Source: Argentina anserina
Lineage: Eukaryota > Streptophyta > Magnoliopsida > Rosales > Rosaceae
DNA: 64,000 bases
Assembly: GCF_933775445.1 (NCBI RefSeq)
Contig: NC_065873.1
Location: forward strand, 1,922,001 to 1,986,000
Direction: 5' to 3'
The notes under the pieces were generated by a model. That model saw only the letters and a program-made list of their open reading frames with translations, had not been told where the DNA came from and did no database searches. The translations under genes and the position numbers were made by a program. Of this stretch, positions 48,138-61,377 are shown piece by piece (within the stretch, counting starts at the first letter, position 1; each line of letters begins with the position of its first letter).

Positions 48138-49755
48138 ATGGAGAAAAGTAGTGACAGTAGTTACTTTCATGAAGCCAGCTACGTAGAGGAAACAGGTCAA
48201 CTAAGAACCACAAGAGTGCCTGTAGTTCAAGAACTAGCTCGCCAGGGGCTCAACCACCTACCGCAGAGGTTCGTGGTGGTGCAACCTGAACGCCACCATG
48301 AAAAGCCAGCACCTCTATCCAGCCACCGTGTCTCGGAACCCCTATTATCCATAAACATGGCCAAATTACGAGGCAACGATCGAGACGAAGAGTTGGCCAA
48401 GCTACTGAGGGGAGCTAAGACATGGGGTATGGTTGTACTTGAAGGCCACGGAGTAGCTGAGTCTGTTTTGAATGGTGTGAGGGATGTAGTAAAGGAGTTC
48501 TTTGGGTTGTCGTTTGAGGAGAAGAAGGCAAGTGTTGGCTCGTATGTGAGCGTCGATAATATGGGATATGGCCGGAACTTTGTCAAGTCGGAAGAGCAGC
48601 CGTTGGATTGGATTGATCGCGTGACCATGAAAGCAGCTCCGGCGGGAGCAACCGAAGGGCTTCATGTTTGGCCTCAAAGGCCTTCTAATTTCAGGTACGT
48701 TTATTGAAGTAATTAATTAGTGAAATGAGATTAATTAAATCGACAGTTGCAGACTTGGGAGTAGGAGTAAGAGAAAATTGGTTTGAGTTGTTTCTATAGT
48801 TGATACGATTAAACAAAGATTGTTCTGTAATCTATTTGTTGTAGAATTGCGTTTTGGAAATTCTCCATCGAATGAAACGATGATTATGGTGAGCAGATGT
48901 TATTTTTTAAGACCTGAACATAGTCCTAAGCTTCAGCCAACAAGCCATATATGAGGGCATCCATTGTATAGAGAACTCTTTATATGTGTGTATATATGTA
49001 CTGCTTCGCATGCTTTCTGCTATATATGCTTATATTTCTTGTGCTTAATTGCTTGTAATTGTAAACATGCACAGTCGTTGTGCTTGATCACTTATTGATT
49101 TATGAATTATTAGTAATATGGACCAAGTTTTACTGACAACTAGTTAAATTTTTTGAGCAGACATGTTATAGAGCAATACGTTGCAGAAGCAAGACACATC
49201 TTCAATGACATACTCGAAGCCCTTGCCGAAGCCATATCACTAGAAAGACATGTATTCCTCCGAAACTTTGACCCCCATGAGAGTGAGATCAATGTGAGAG
49301 TGAATTACTACCCACCATGCCCAAGGCCAGACCAAGCCCTCGGCCTAACTCCACATACTGATGCCAGTGCCCTCACTCTCCTTCTTCAGTTTGAAGCCGG
49401 CCGAGGGCTCCAAGTGCTGCGGGACACGAAATGGGTGACTGTGCCTTGGCCAAAAGAGGCAATGCTAGTGAATGTGGGAGACTTACTAGAGATTATGAGC
49501 AATGGGATGTGTAAAAGTCCATGGCATAGGGTTGTTACCCAAATGGATGTGGAGAGGTTTTCGGTGGCTTTGTTCTATAATCCTAGTCCTCAAACTGAGA
49601 TTGAGCCGATTGGGATACGTGCATTGGCAAATGAGGATGATGTTGAGGCGTATAAGAAGGTGGTTGTGGGTGAATATCTGCAACATTTTTATAGCATTAG
49701 TCCTACTGTGAAGAAACAAGCTATCAGCTTTGCCAAGAGAGTACCCGGATCATAA
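48138..49755 (+). CDS. 2-oxoglutarate/Fe(II)-dependent dioxygenase (DOXC/SRG1-like)
   Basis: These soluble enzymes oxidise small molecules using 2-oxoglutarate, Fe(II) and O2. Two exons (48138-48694 and 49161-49755) join in frame (ATTTCAG/ACATG) to 383 aa. The N-terminal DIOX_N region holds LLSINMAKLRGNDRDEELAKL and WGMVVLEGHGV. The catalytic jelly-roll has NYYPPCPRPDQALGLTPHTD, with iron ligands His251, Asp253 and His308 (SPWHRVV). Arg318 and Ser320 (RFSVALFYNP) bind 2-oxoglutarate. All required residues are present and the length is usual for the family (about 350-380). The N-terminal part resembles SRG1/codeine-demethylase-like members of plant specialised metabolism. The single intron is fewer than many relatives have. 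The substrate cannot be inferred. Confidence 0.93.
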
Positions 49756-50208
49756 AGTGGGTGTTAAAACTTTGGGACCTAAAGACATTTCCTATAGCTG
49801 CGTCCTAGTGTGGAGAGAACCAATCTTATAGCATGCACAGTGCACTTTATTTATTTGCCAGGAGAGTTAATCACATACTGAATATAATGGAAACAGAAGC
49901 CAGCTGATGAGAGACAAAACTTCTCTGCTGTAAATCCTGTAATCTTCTTGTTACCTTAGTAAACATGCGAAACCAGAAGCTAGAATTCAAAGTATCATAT
50001 GCCTTTTTCAAAACGTATCATAGAATTCACATTTTTATTCCCAGATAAATCTACATAGAACGATGAATACAAAGAGTGATTACTATTGATTGATTTGCTA
50101 GTGTTCATGTCTGGGAAAATCAGTCATCCCTAGTAGTAGTAGGAACAGTTATTAATGGTCAAGCTATTGGTAATACTGCATTGCATGTCTTTCATGAGAA
50201 GAGAGTAG
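49756..50208. other. Convergent intergenic spacer
   Basis: This is the shared 3' flank between the plus-strand dioxygenase and the minus-strand MATH/PHD array. No gene is seen. Confidence 0.5.
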
Positions 50209-51223
50209 TCAATGAATATAACCTAATTCGCAATCCATAATTCTCTCATCGAAGCATTCTTCAGCTCTTTCCAGATCATTTCTTGATGCCACGAGCTTAG
50301 CCTCTAGACTTTTTAATTCAGTCTCCAAACCCTTCACATTCTCTTCTAGTCTCTTTACGTCTGCCGCCTTGTCCACATACTCTCTCATACCCAAAGCTGT
50401 GTTAACATGAGGCTCCAGCCAAGTCAGGTCGAATCCAAAGGCTTTTAGCTCTTCCATGAAGTTTCTAGGTCATTACACACATTTGCTGTCATATCCTTAA
50501 CCTTTTTAGTCTTTAAAAGATGCAGGACTTTGCCCAAGATGGTGAATGCACATCCAGCAAACAGGGGACTACTCTCCTTTTGGCATTTGATAAGAGAAGG
50601 ACGCCATGAACAAACAACCTGGAGTAAGGGCATATACTCTTGGTTTATCTTCGCCAAGCCTGGGATGTTCATGAGATCAGAAGGTGATGTGGATGACACA
50701 CCTTCAAATTCCTCAACAGTTGAAGGGTCAGTACTGCTATCAGAGATCTCAATGTAAACTTGTTCAAAATTTGATGTGTCCTGGGGGGCAGCTATGTGCC
50801 TAAAGCTGGTTGCCTCGTGTGCTGCTGAAGAAGCATCTGGAACTTCCATAGACTCCAATCTGAATGAAGGGTTGATCTTACCATCAGGAACATTGGTGCC
50901 AGGTTGTTCAGAACTTGATGTCTCATGGAAGGGAGTTGCATGTTTAAAGCCCGTGGTAGTGTGTGTCGCTGAAGAAGGATCTGATATCTTCACAGAGCTT
51001 GAATTTAATGGATGCCCCTGATTTGAAAACTCCACAGGTCTAGCGCTGCCAGTTTTTTGGTCTTGTGATATCCTATTATGAGCCATACGGACTGCAACAT
51101 GGGCTTTCATGATACATGTATCATCCACAAGAAATCCTTTACTATGGTCATGTAACTCATCTTGAGGAATTAGTGGTGTGAAGCCAGAGTTACTAATATC
51201 CTTACTGAACGCACATTTAGCTT
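50209..51223 (-). pseudogene. MATH coiled-coil C-terminal unit of the chimeric array
   Basis: Read on the minus strand from 51223, this encodes the end of a MATH domain (SGFTPLIPQDELHD, KGFLVDDTCIMKAHVAV), a Ser/Thr-rich linker (SSTSPSDLMNIPGLAKINQE), then the C-terminal block of plant MATH coiled-coil proteins (QVVCSWRPSLIKCQ, MEELKAFGFDLTWLEPHV). It ends in a coiled coil (DVKRLEENVKGLETELKSL) and TGA at 50209. The block is split by a 1-nt shift near 50455: the first frame ends TAA at 50445, and the second resumes at MEELKAF. The acceptor before 51223 is in the correct phase (1) to follow the GNAT exon at 51864. The first MATH exons are absent. Confidence 0.72.
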
Positions 51224-51863
51224 CTGCAAAATCAAAATATCAAAGATCAGAAAAGACTAATCAAGAGGACATATAGCAGCTCCACACTAAGTAATATAAA
51301 ACAAATAATGGTAATTCCTTTTCTGGAACATAGTTTTCATCTTGGCCAATTCATACGCACATACAGAAGAAAAGGCTCTAGTACTTGGTTTATTAAAAAT
51401 AAGTTGTCTGTAGCCTGTTACGTTCAAGACATGTCCAGGAATTGGTGAAGATCAAAATCTTTACAACTCAGCCATCCATAAAACAGAAAGAATCCAAGAT
51501 TATGCCTAATTCACATGCTTCTCTTCATTTCTTTTCCTCACTTTCTTATATTAAATGGTGTGACAAAGAAACCTATCCTCAAGCAATTTGCAGAAAAATA
51601 GTATCGGCGTATCTGAATCGAAGAATTAACCATAACAGGGTACAACAGTCACCAGTTCCATTAAACATATCAACTTAACCATAATCATCATGTTATGTCA
51701 AGACAACAGAAAAAGAATGCCAGCATATCTGTGGAATATATAAATAAATATAAATTCAAGCAACATCAAGTGAAATCCGACTAAAATAGCATATGCGCCA
51801 TGGTAACATGATGGATTGATGGAGTACCTTTCCATGAAATAAGTCCAAGAAAATAAGAAATAC

Positions 51864-54800
51864 CTTTTGATGGGCGTGCTTCAGCTAGAGATGTCCTTGT
51901 TAAACATTTCTGACACATAATGGAATCCTCAAAAGAAATCACTCTATAATCCATAAACTGTAGCCTCTCAAGACCTTTAATAACTGAAAATCCAAATGAT
52001 CTATTCCATTTTCCTACTGATCTAGTGTGAATGGGCAAAACCAATCTCTCCACACCTAACTCCAAAAGCATCAACAAAATAAGTTACCTGAAACCGAACC
52101 ATAAATGACAAACAAAGTGCAGGATCACCCAGTAAATTACCTTTTCAAGGATATCCATCATCACATGACACATTCCCTTTTGACGATGCTGCAATCTAGT
52201 ACCAATAAGAGGTACTTCTGCCACCTTCCCTCCGTAGATCCTGTTAACAAGAAGAAGCAATTAACAAACACATGAAACAGTGCCAACAATTTTCAATAAG
52301 AATCTGCATAAAACTCACCTTACAGCAGCTGCAGTTATTACAGCATCATTTTCTTCTAAAAGCAGTGTAGAACCCCCGAGTGTTTGTGCCACCAAAAGTG
52401 GACCTGCAAAGTATAAGAACATGGTTGTATAAAGTTTCAACTGAATACTAAGTTAATATATAGGTGGAATCAACATATGCCAAATGTGCCAAACTCAACT
52501 GGTAGGAGTATTGTAAAAATTGATAGCAGCAAATGAAGCAGGAAGACTGAGCTTGGTATAGCTCTCGGTTGCAGCATCATCATCAGGTTCATTAGGAAAA
52601 TTGCTTTCAGATTTCTCGGGCTTCCATAATGACCAAGTTAGATTGCCAACACCCACTGAAATTTTTTTCCCTAAACGCTCGTGGAGGCTAAAAATATTTG
52701 AAAGTGTGATACAGACATAAATATATCTTCAACAGGAAGATAAAATGGACTACATGAAGCTTGTTCATATTATGAAGCAAAAAAATAAGAACCTAATAAA
52801 TCACAGTTCAACATCTCACAACAACAGGACACTGAGGGTTTTTCAAATAACTCAAATCATAACTGAATGAAGAAACATTGGAACTTATACACGCGTGCAT
52901 GTATACCACCACTGATTTTCCTCCAGCTTGAGAAACTAAGTTTTAGGCTTTTAATTATCTGATAGCTTGATTGTCACATTAAAGTTACCACCTCTTTGTC
53001 GATAAGAAACATTAAACAGAACCATATCAGTCACATAATTTAGGACTCTATATAAAGAACCATTACGATACATACAGGTATGAGATCATATAGTTTATGT
53101 ACAGGATCCATATTAAAGGTGCACACATAGGCAGTCTGATCAAGTCTCTTCCCACGAACCATTAAACAAAATTCAAGAATTAATAAAGATTCAAGTACGA
53201 AAATTTAAAAAGAAAACTACATACTATTGATGACATGTTTGAGATACCTTTTCACAGTTGTTGCTGCAGAACCAATTTTCTTTTGGACCAACCTCTACAC
53301 TCAGGCAACCGGTGTGATCTAAGTAAAATTTTATAAACAAAAAATCAACAAAATAAAAGAAATCAAATTCTTCAAAGTTCTCACACAATAGTTCAGATGC
53401 ATGCATATGCTAGAATGAAGTTTCATTTTGGCATGAATGGAAGTGATACTTTAACATACATTTATGTTCACATTGACCGCAGGTATGATTATGGACTGTA
53501 GGGACTATGCTGTTACCACAAATTCCACAACTGCAAGATGGACAGAACCATTCACCATCTGGAACATCCTGCAGAAGAAAAACCATTAATATATATGTGG
53601 TCTAAACCCTAAAGGTATGAAAAGTTCATGATACTATGATTAAAAGATGAACAATAGAGTTTGCACTAGCTATATGAAGAGAGTCAAAAGAAAAAAGACT
53701 ACCTCCAATCCAATGCAATTCTTGTGAAATACTGATGGACATCGATCGCATAGCATCAGATCACCACCATCCTGACAGATGGTACAAAAGTTATCATTTT
53801 CTATTTGAGTCACGTACCCTTCCATTACATCATGTGGTTCTGGTCTGCAAACCCTCTTTCCTCTATTAGTCTTAACTTGCATCTGACAATCTAGGAGAGA
53901 CTTTCCATCTTCCATATATATTCGCAGCAGGCTTGTAGTTACTGCAACCAGCATGATTCTCAAAGCCACTAAGTGTAAAAACCTTATGGCAACAGTTGCA
54001 CTTAATCCCCTCCCTGCAAACTTTTCCTTCTACCACGTGATCACTCCTCCTTGCGCTACAATAACGCACTTTCTCATTTGGCGAAACCACATTATTGTCA
54101 ATCAGCCAAGATAAGACTGTACAAGGATGATACTCATGATAGCATTTAGAAGTAGATGTAACCGCTGCCTCCACCCAACTTCTTGACCTCAGCACAGGAG
54201 TTCTATATTCAGAGGAAGATGCTGATGGGTTTTGCTTTTTCACCTTCAAAGTTTCACTGTCTCCCTTTTCACCATTCTTGTTGACAAACTCCACAGAATT
54301 GCTCAATGATGACATGCTAACACAACATCCATTCTTATTGCCACTCTCTTTGTTTATATTCGCCAAGCCCAGGATGTTCATGAGATCAGAAGGTGATGTG
54401 GAGGACACGACATCCATTTTTTTTGTCCAGAGAATGGTCAGTACTAGAATCAGATAGCACGATAACTTGTTCAGAACTTGCTGTGTCCTGGGAGGCAAAC
54501 ACATTTTGAAAGTTAAAGGCCTTCCGTGCACCTGAAGAAAAAGGACGTCCGTAGGCTCCATTCTCAAAGTAGACTCAGAATCGGCATCAGACAGCTCGAT
54601 GCAAGCTTGTACGGGATCTGTTGCATCCTGGAAGGCAGTCACATTATTGAAGCAAGTTGCTTCCCATGCTGCTGAAGAAGGATCTGGAATTTCCAGAGGC
54701 TCCATACCGGATTCCTGGGCATGTGATTTCTGAATTCTAGCCTTGCAGACAGTAATATTGGCTTCAATGATACATGTATCATTCACAAGATACCCTTTAC

Positions 54801-54881
54801 TAGGGTCATGCAACTCAGTTTGGGAAATTAAGGATGTGAAGCCAAATTCAGTCTCCCCTTTATTGAAATCATGTGTAGTAT
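51864..54881 (-). pseudogene. MATH-end + PHD finger + GNAT unit B (IDM1-like chimera)
   Basis: Minus-strand exons are 54881-53703, 53568-53460, 53318-53248, 52687 to about 52500, 52403-52319, 52240-52141 and 52071-51864. The first exon starts with a MATH C-terminus (FGFTSLISQTELHDPSKGYL) and runs, with no intron, into an IDM1-type protein: CTVLSWLIDNNVV, GKSLLDCQ and the PHD finger (CTICQDGGDLMLCDRCP...FHKNC, then EWFCPSCSCGICG). The later exons are the GNAT acyltransferase (VRIYGGKVAEVPLIGTRLQH, ELGVERLVLP). In Arabidopsis IDM1 has histone acetyltransferase activity in DNA demethylation. Lesions are a 2-nt shift in an AT run at about 53912 before the DGKSLLDCQ motif, a frame-altered segment around 54420-54540, and a lost AG just upstream of the last GNAT exon. 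Confidence 0.7.
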
Positions 54882-55352
54882 CTACGAAAACAAAATTTGC
54901 AAAGATCAGAGAAGACTAATCAAGAAAATAGCAGCTCCTTACAAGATAACAATAAACTATTAACAAGGGAAGGCGGAAGCCGCTTCTGGATTTTAGTGGT
55001 CTCATATGAAGTTGATTTGTCATAGATTAGACATCAAATATGTGGATTGTAAGCAGCATATCATTGGGGAAAAAAATGTAAGAGTTCAGTATGTGGTTAA
55101 ATAAGTAGAGCCTGCCAGGCTTAAGATTGAAACACTCCAGTTACTGTCCAAAATCCATTATCTTGTAAGGTAATAGAATTCAATAAGAAAGAACATCATT
55201 TGTTTGAGAACTAAACTAAAGTTTAAGCCAATCGAAGAGAAACAGGGACTACAATCACTACGTCCACTTAGAATTATGGAATTAATGACAAAGTCAACAG
55301 GAAAAGAGCACAAACATGAATGTGAAAGAAATAGGAGTCGCAAAAGAAGTAC

Positions 55353-58300
55353 CTTTTGTAACTGACTTGTCGCGCTGAAGCTGATTAACCATGGTTACGC
55401 TGACTTGCGCATAGCTAGAGAAAGAAGTGGCAATTCATAGCTACCTTTAACATCAAAAGACACTGAACAGTTGTCTACAGTTTCCTTCCCCTTTGGATAC
55501 AACAGAATCCGCCTGAAGAACAAATCAAAGTCAAGTTCAGAACCGTAACACATCACAATGTATACATGGAAAGTGTTTGAAAGTACCATCTGAATTGACC
55601 AGTGAGGAAAGTGTCCGAGTAATTGACCACTTGACCACTTGTAGAATCACCACTTGAGCCATTAGATTCAGTATTATCCACACTTTCAGAGATAACGGAT
55701 GGAGTTCCTGCAAATGGCATATATAAACACGTGCCCCACGTTAACGAGATGAACTACATTTCATCACTATGAGAAAAGTCCAAGAACGTAAAAGATACCC
55801 TTTGATGGGCAGGGTTCAGCCAGAGGGATTTCCAATAAACTTTTCCGACACATAATGGTTTCTTCAAATTCCATGAATCTATAATCCAGAAGCTGCAGCC
55901 TCTGAGGTTCCATCATCTTTAAAAATCCAAATTTTGACCAATAGTCCAGTAAACTGGGGACAGTGTGCAAGACCAATCTCTCCACTCCTAAATCCATTAG
56001 CATCTGAAATTGAAAAGAAAAGGAGACCAATACCATCAACAAAATTCTGCAAGAACAGATCCAATGTTATTTAACAAATTGTGGAAACACTTAACGAGTT
56101 AACATACTACCTTCTCAAGCTGATGGATTAATGAGCGACACATGCCACATTGACGATATTGATATCTGGTACCAATCAGTGGTATTTCTGCCACCTGAGC
56201 TCCATAGATCCTTTGAGCAAGAAGAAAAAGAACAATTTCAAGAACCAAAAAACTTATCGTGCAATAGCTCAAAATTATAGAAGCTTTAAGCTCACCTTAC
56301 AGTAGCTACAGTTATTAGTTCATCATTTCGCTCCAAAAGCATTGTATAAAAACCTTGAAAGTTGTCGTGACTAAAATCTAACCTGGCAGTCCAAAAATTG
56401 GTCTTGGAAGTAAATTTAAGGATATTATCAAAACATAAATTGTTATCCAAGGAAATTCTATTTCAACACGAGAATAGTTACAGTAATAGTATAAATAGTG
56501 ATGCCAGGCTATGTGCAAGATTGAGCTTGCAGTAAGTCTCTGTGATGGCTTCATTACCAGGCTCATTATTATCTTTACCATCAGACTTCCATAGTGACCA
56601 AGTTAGGCTTTCAGAACCTACAGGTACTTGTTTACCTGAACACCCGCGGAGGCCTAACCATATCTGGAAGTGTGAAGCAGTCTTATCAACATAATCAATA
56701 CAAAGAGAAAAATGAACAGACAATAAGCTTGTTATTCTTATGTTGGCAAAAGTACTTTCCATAATTCAAAGAAAAAACACAGCACTGAACTCCTTAAAAG
56801 TTAATCAAATATAAACTGAATGAATTAAAATATGAATAGTGCTACAATGGATCTATATTGATATCCTTCTCAATGATACTAAGTTGCACTAATGGCTGAT
56901 AACTATACCTATTTCTAGTGTCAACATAAAGTTACCATCTCTCATGGTAACACTGCATCGAGTCACACCATGTCGATCAGTTAAGGAATAAATTACATTG
57001 GTATATAGGCAGCTATGGCTTCATGTCATATCTATGTACGGGAGTATTGAAATGTGTTCCACAGATAAGCATCGTACACGCTGCATAAGCTAATGTGACT
57101 TGTCAGTAATAATTATTATGTCATGATCTGATTTGGTCTAACTATTTCATTATGTAGCCTGCTCTCTAAGAAACTATCAAAGAAGGTCTAGCTAGCTTTT
57201 TCCTATTATGCTTCAGGATATTTTTCCCAATCAAGCGGAGGCACAAGAAAATAAATTCCAAAAGAAGTTAAATACTTGAATACCAATAGTGATGGAGGTA
57301 CCTTTTTACAGCTCTCCCTGCAGAACCAATTCCCTTCTGCATCACTTTTCAACAGATTTTCACTTATTTTCCCCTGGCACCCAGTGTGATCTACACCAAA
57401 TTGAAAGCCAAATTATGTGTCAGTTTACACTTTACATAATATTCTGAAATTTGAAGCATGCATATGCTAACCCATATAGAAAGATTGAGTTTTTTTTCCT
57501 TTACTTGAATAAAATACAAGAAAAACAACCTACATTTACGCTCGCATTGAGCACAGGTACGATAATGCATAGTAGATTCTCTGCCTTTCTTGGGTATGCT
57601 TTTGCCACATAGTCCACAACAATACTGGACAGAACCAATCTCCAAATGGAACATCCTGTAGAGGCAAAACAATTTGAGGCAGACGAGTCAAGAATCTCAA
57701 ATTTGTGGTGCTTAAAATAAGATAAGTTCCCAGGAAATAAGAAACTTGAGCCCATATGACATACAAAAACAGAAAACAGCAGACTTTCCAAAGCTGTGAA
57801 CATAGAAGCAAAAAACAGAAATTATACCTTCAACCCAATGCAACTCTTGTGGAATGCCGAGGGACACAGATCGCATAAAATCAAATGGCCACCATCATGA
57901 CACACAGTACATATGCAATCACTTCCTCGTGGAGACCATTTACCCTTCATCCTATAATGTAATTGTGATCTGCGGCTCTTCTTTCCTTGTGAAGTCAAGA
58001 GTTGTCTTTGGCAATCTAAGAGAGACTTTCCGTCAGCCAAGAAAATATTGGCAGCAGGTGTGCTGTTACTGAAGCCACCATTAGTCCCAATGCCGCCTGC
58101 ACGACTTTCAAAGTCACTAAGACTAAACACCTTCTTGCAACAGTCGCACACTATCCCCTCTCGGCTTACTTTCCCTTGTGTTGTTGCAGCACTGCCCTCT
58201 GCAATATAATCTACGGTCTCACTTGCCGCAATCACATTATTGTCAATCAGCCATGATAATATTGTACAAGGACGACTGTGTGTCGAAGTCTCCTGCACTT

Positions 58301-58896
58301 GTTTTTGGGACCGTAGGACACGAGTTGGCTGAGTACCATTCAGACCAGTACTAATTGATGCAGATGACTTTTTCCTTTTCGTCTTTGAAGGGTTACCAAT
58401 GTCTTCCTTTTCGTTATTTCCAATCCTCTTTTTGCGTAAATAATGATTCACTCCCTGATCCTTCCTTCTACAAACCCAAAACCAATAAGTACGCACCAAA
58501 TCTTAATATCGTTCAACAATTTACAAAACCCTAAGATTAAGACTAATTATAAGTATTTTTAAAAAGTGTTCTGAAAGAAGTTGATCTCCATTCCATTCAT
58601 AACATAAATTTAGAAAGGAAAGTAGTACTCTTCTCTCTATGGCCAAATATGACTAAAACTTTAATCTTCCCAAATCTACTTGTTAATTGAAACCTAACTC
58701 AAAAATTTCCCCAGATTTTCTAACAAAAGAGATCTTTAGTGACGCTATTCAGATCTGTAATGGACATCTGAGTCTATAACTACCAAAACAAAAGATGACC
58801 CATAAACTAGTCATTCATTATTGTGAAGCTAACTAAGATCTGAAAATAAAAAAACTAAACTTGAAACTATTGATGAACCATTGCATACCTTTCCAT
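55353..58896 (-). pseudogene. PHD finger + GNAT + MATH unit A (IDM1-like chimera)
   Basis: Minus-strand exons are 58896-58889 (ATG), 58467-57828, 57655-57535, 57390-57302, 56663 to about 56515, 56382-56296, 56210-56111, 56003-55799, 55706-55587 and 55512-55353. They encode a basic N-terminus, CTILSWLIDNNVI, ADGKSLLDCQ, a PHD finger (CTVCHDGGHLILCDLCP...FHKSC), the second Cys-rich part (YHTGCQGKISENLL), GNAT blocks (FYTMLLERNDELITVATVR, EIPLIGTRYQYRQCGMCR, DLGVERLVLHTV), and then in phase the start of a MATH domain (YSDTFLTGQFRW, RILLYPKGKETV). Frameshifts are one extra T near 57625 in the PHD domain and one shift near 55420 in MATH. The next exon (54881) continues the MATH domain in phase, so units A, B and C may once have formed one transcript. 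Confidence 0.7.
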
Positions 58897-61377
58897 TGAT
58901 CAACTCCAGAGAGTGCTCTGCAGGAGATGAATACTCTAAAGAAATGAAATTTGAGGCAGAGCAACTCAGCAAAATGCAGATAGAAGAAACTGGTGAGTGG
59001 TTTAAGAGCAAAGAGTAGATACAGCAGGAAATGAATGAGGGACTTGAAAGAAAAGCATATGATTGCCATTCTCGGTAATACAAGCTCCTCATATAGAGAG
59101 AAAGCAGAGAAGTATTAAAACTTCTGAAGAGAACTGACAATGTGACTACTACAAGTAATCGAATTGAAGCTGAAAAGAGGTTGTTCTGAAATGGCCCCAC
59201 TGCAACTGTGGACGAACCAATTGAGAACCGAAACCTAAATCCAGCACCTTCATTTCTTACTTTGAATTTGAGAACAAATTTTGACGCCCTATACTTGCAA
59301 CAAATTGTCACGCTGGTTTTTCTCTTAGGGTTTATACTATAGGGCAGTAACATACGTGTTGCAGAAGCAAGAACTATATATGATCTTCAGTAACGTACTT
59401 AATGGAAAAGTGAACCTTGCTGGCTATAATGGCATTATATGTCTCAGAATAGACCAAGCCTTCATGTGAGTTCACTTGCTCTCCTAGTGATTGTAGGAGA
59501 TTCGTTCTCGATGCTTTGGGGATTAGGGATTGGAGATTAAATCTCACGAGTTTATTATATGTGGACCGAATATTGTGGCATAACTGGGAGGTTCTTCATA
59601 GCAAGGCTAGTTCACTTTCTTGTTGAAGTTGCGAAAGACAATAATGTTGTTCCAATTAGTACCGAGTGACTGACTGACTGGGTCGGGACACACTTAAACA
59701 ACATGAAGATAGTATCTTCTAATCAAAATATTTAAAAGTTGATCTCTTGAAATCAATTTTCTCCAACAACTTATTTGCTTAATTAGTTGTCGAATAATTC
59801 TATACTAAAGTTATTTAAGAGGAAAGAGAGAGTTAGGTGCGGGCGTGGTGGCGTGCGGGCCTGGGGTAGTAGGAGACAGAATAGAACTTGTGTTTTGTTA
59901 AATTTGAGTTATAAAGCTATTAAAACAAACTCTCGTAAATAATGAACAACAAACGAAATAAATATAAATATACATTTAGATTATTTTGCATACTAAGACT
60001 TAGTTTGGTACAGCTTTATTTATTTTTTAAATCAGTTTTTAGATCGACTTTTAAATTTTATAGTGTTTGGTAACTTTAGAAAAATCAGTTTTTTTTATAG
60101 AATTTATAGGTCACTCAAAAAAGTTTTTAGAAGCAACATGAATGTTGCTTTTAAAAGCTACTTTTACTCAAAACTCAATAAATATTAATATTTTTCGTAA
60201 ATTCTCAAATAACACATTTAATTATACATTCTCAATATGTTAAAAAGAAATCATGTCTTTTTTTATCGTTGACCATATTTACAACAGTTTTGTTTAGAAT
60301 TTATCAAACAATTTATTTATCGATAACACTTATAAAAGTAATATTTACCAAACAAACCTGTTTTAATTTAAAAATTGATTTTTTTACAGCACAATAGAAG
60401 CATATTTTTATAAAATCATTATCCAGGATGGACATATTTTATATAGTGTGACTGATCTCATGCACTCCATTAAAAATGAAGACACTGGTGACAAATGTCA
60501 AATTTGAGTCCGGTTCCAATTCATCTCGAGTGATGTAAATATATCGTAGTCTTTGATCCGTGATGAGGAAGTCTTATAATATGATAAACTTTAATAAGAT
60601 AGCTAGTCTTTCAGTATTTTTGAGGGAATTCCCTCATAAAATGATACTAAAGAGACAATGACTAGCTTATTTATCCTAGTCTCAATCTTTCAATTATCCT
60701 AAACTCATGGCACGTTTATTAACGTAGAATAGAATTGAAAATAGAAGAATTGATTACGAGATAAAAGAATTCTGTTGTTTACTAATACATAAGAGAATTA
60801 GATTAATGAATATGAGTCTCACATCCTCATCAGGAATCAAATCCTCCCAAAACCCCTGACTTGATACCTAAGGGGAGAGGTGGGTATCAAAATTCTCCAT
60901 CAGTTCGGGTATCAATTTTTGTTACCTAAACTACCCTAATTTATTTGAGAATATATCCAAATTTTTCAATTCAAATTGAGAATATATATATACAATTAAA
61001 ACCCACAAATAAACAACCACATATATTCTACGTGAGTACTTAAGGTATGTTCATCTCTTTTTCTAATAATATTCTCTAATTTTTTTCTTTTATTTACATA
61101 ATATATGATTAAGTGAAATTTAATTGGAATTAGATTTGTCTTATTGGGTGTTAAAGGAAAAGAAAATTGGTGTAGTGACATTTGTATGTCGTTCTGATGG
61201 TAAAAATTGATGTATCACAGTAGCACTATTAATTGATAGAAGAAATAAGCGACTTCATAGATCTATAGGGATATTTGAGTAATTAAATTAATTTTAATTA
61301 TTATTTTGATGGTAAGTAAACAACATCAATCGTAATTATAATTGGTTATGTTATAATTTTATGTTGAAAGTAAACAG
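58897..61377. other. Upstream of the array and AT-rich intergenic sequence
   Basis: 58897-59350 is probably the minus-strand 5' leader and promoter of unit A. An open stretch on the minus strand there (to 59353) ends in a stop just before the unit A ATG and shows no family resemblance. From 59350 on the sequence is AT-rich. 59985-60410 has features of an old MITE (repeated TTTGGTA-type motifs). No gene was recognised. Confidence 0.45.

Noticed and set aside
58829..59353. 174-codon open stretch on the minus strand upstream of unit A
   Set aside because: No recognisable domain. It overlaps the probable leader of unit A, and the true ATG (58896) is in a different frame and splices in phase to the PHD exon.
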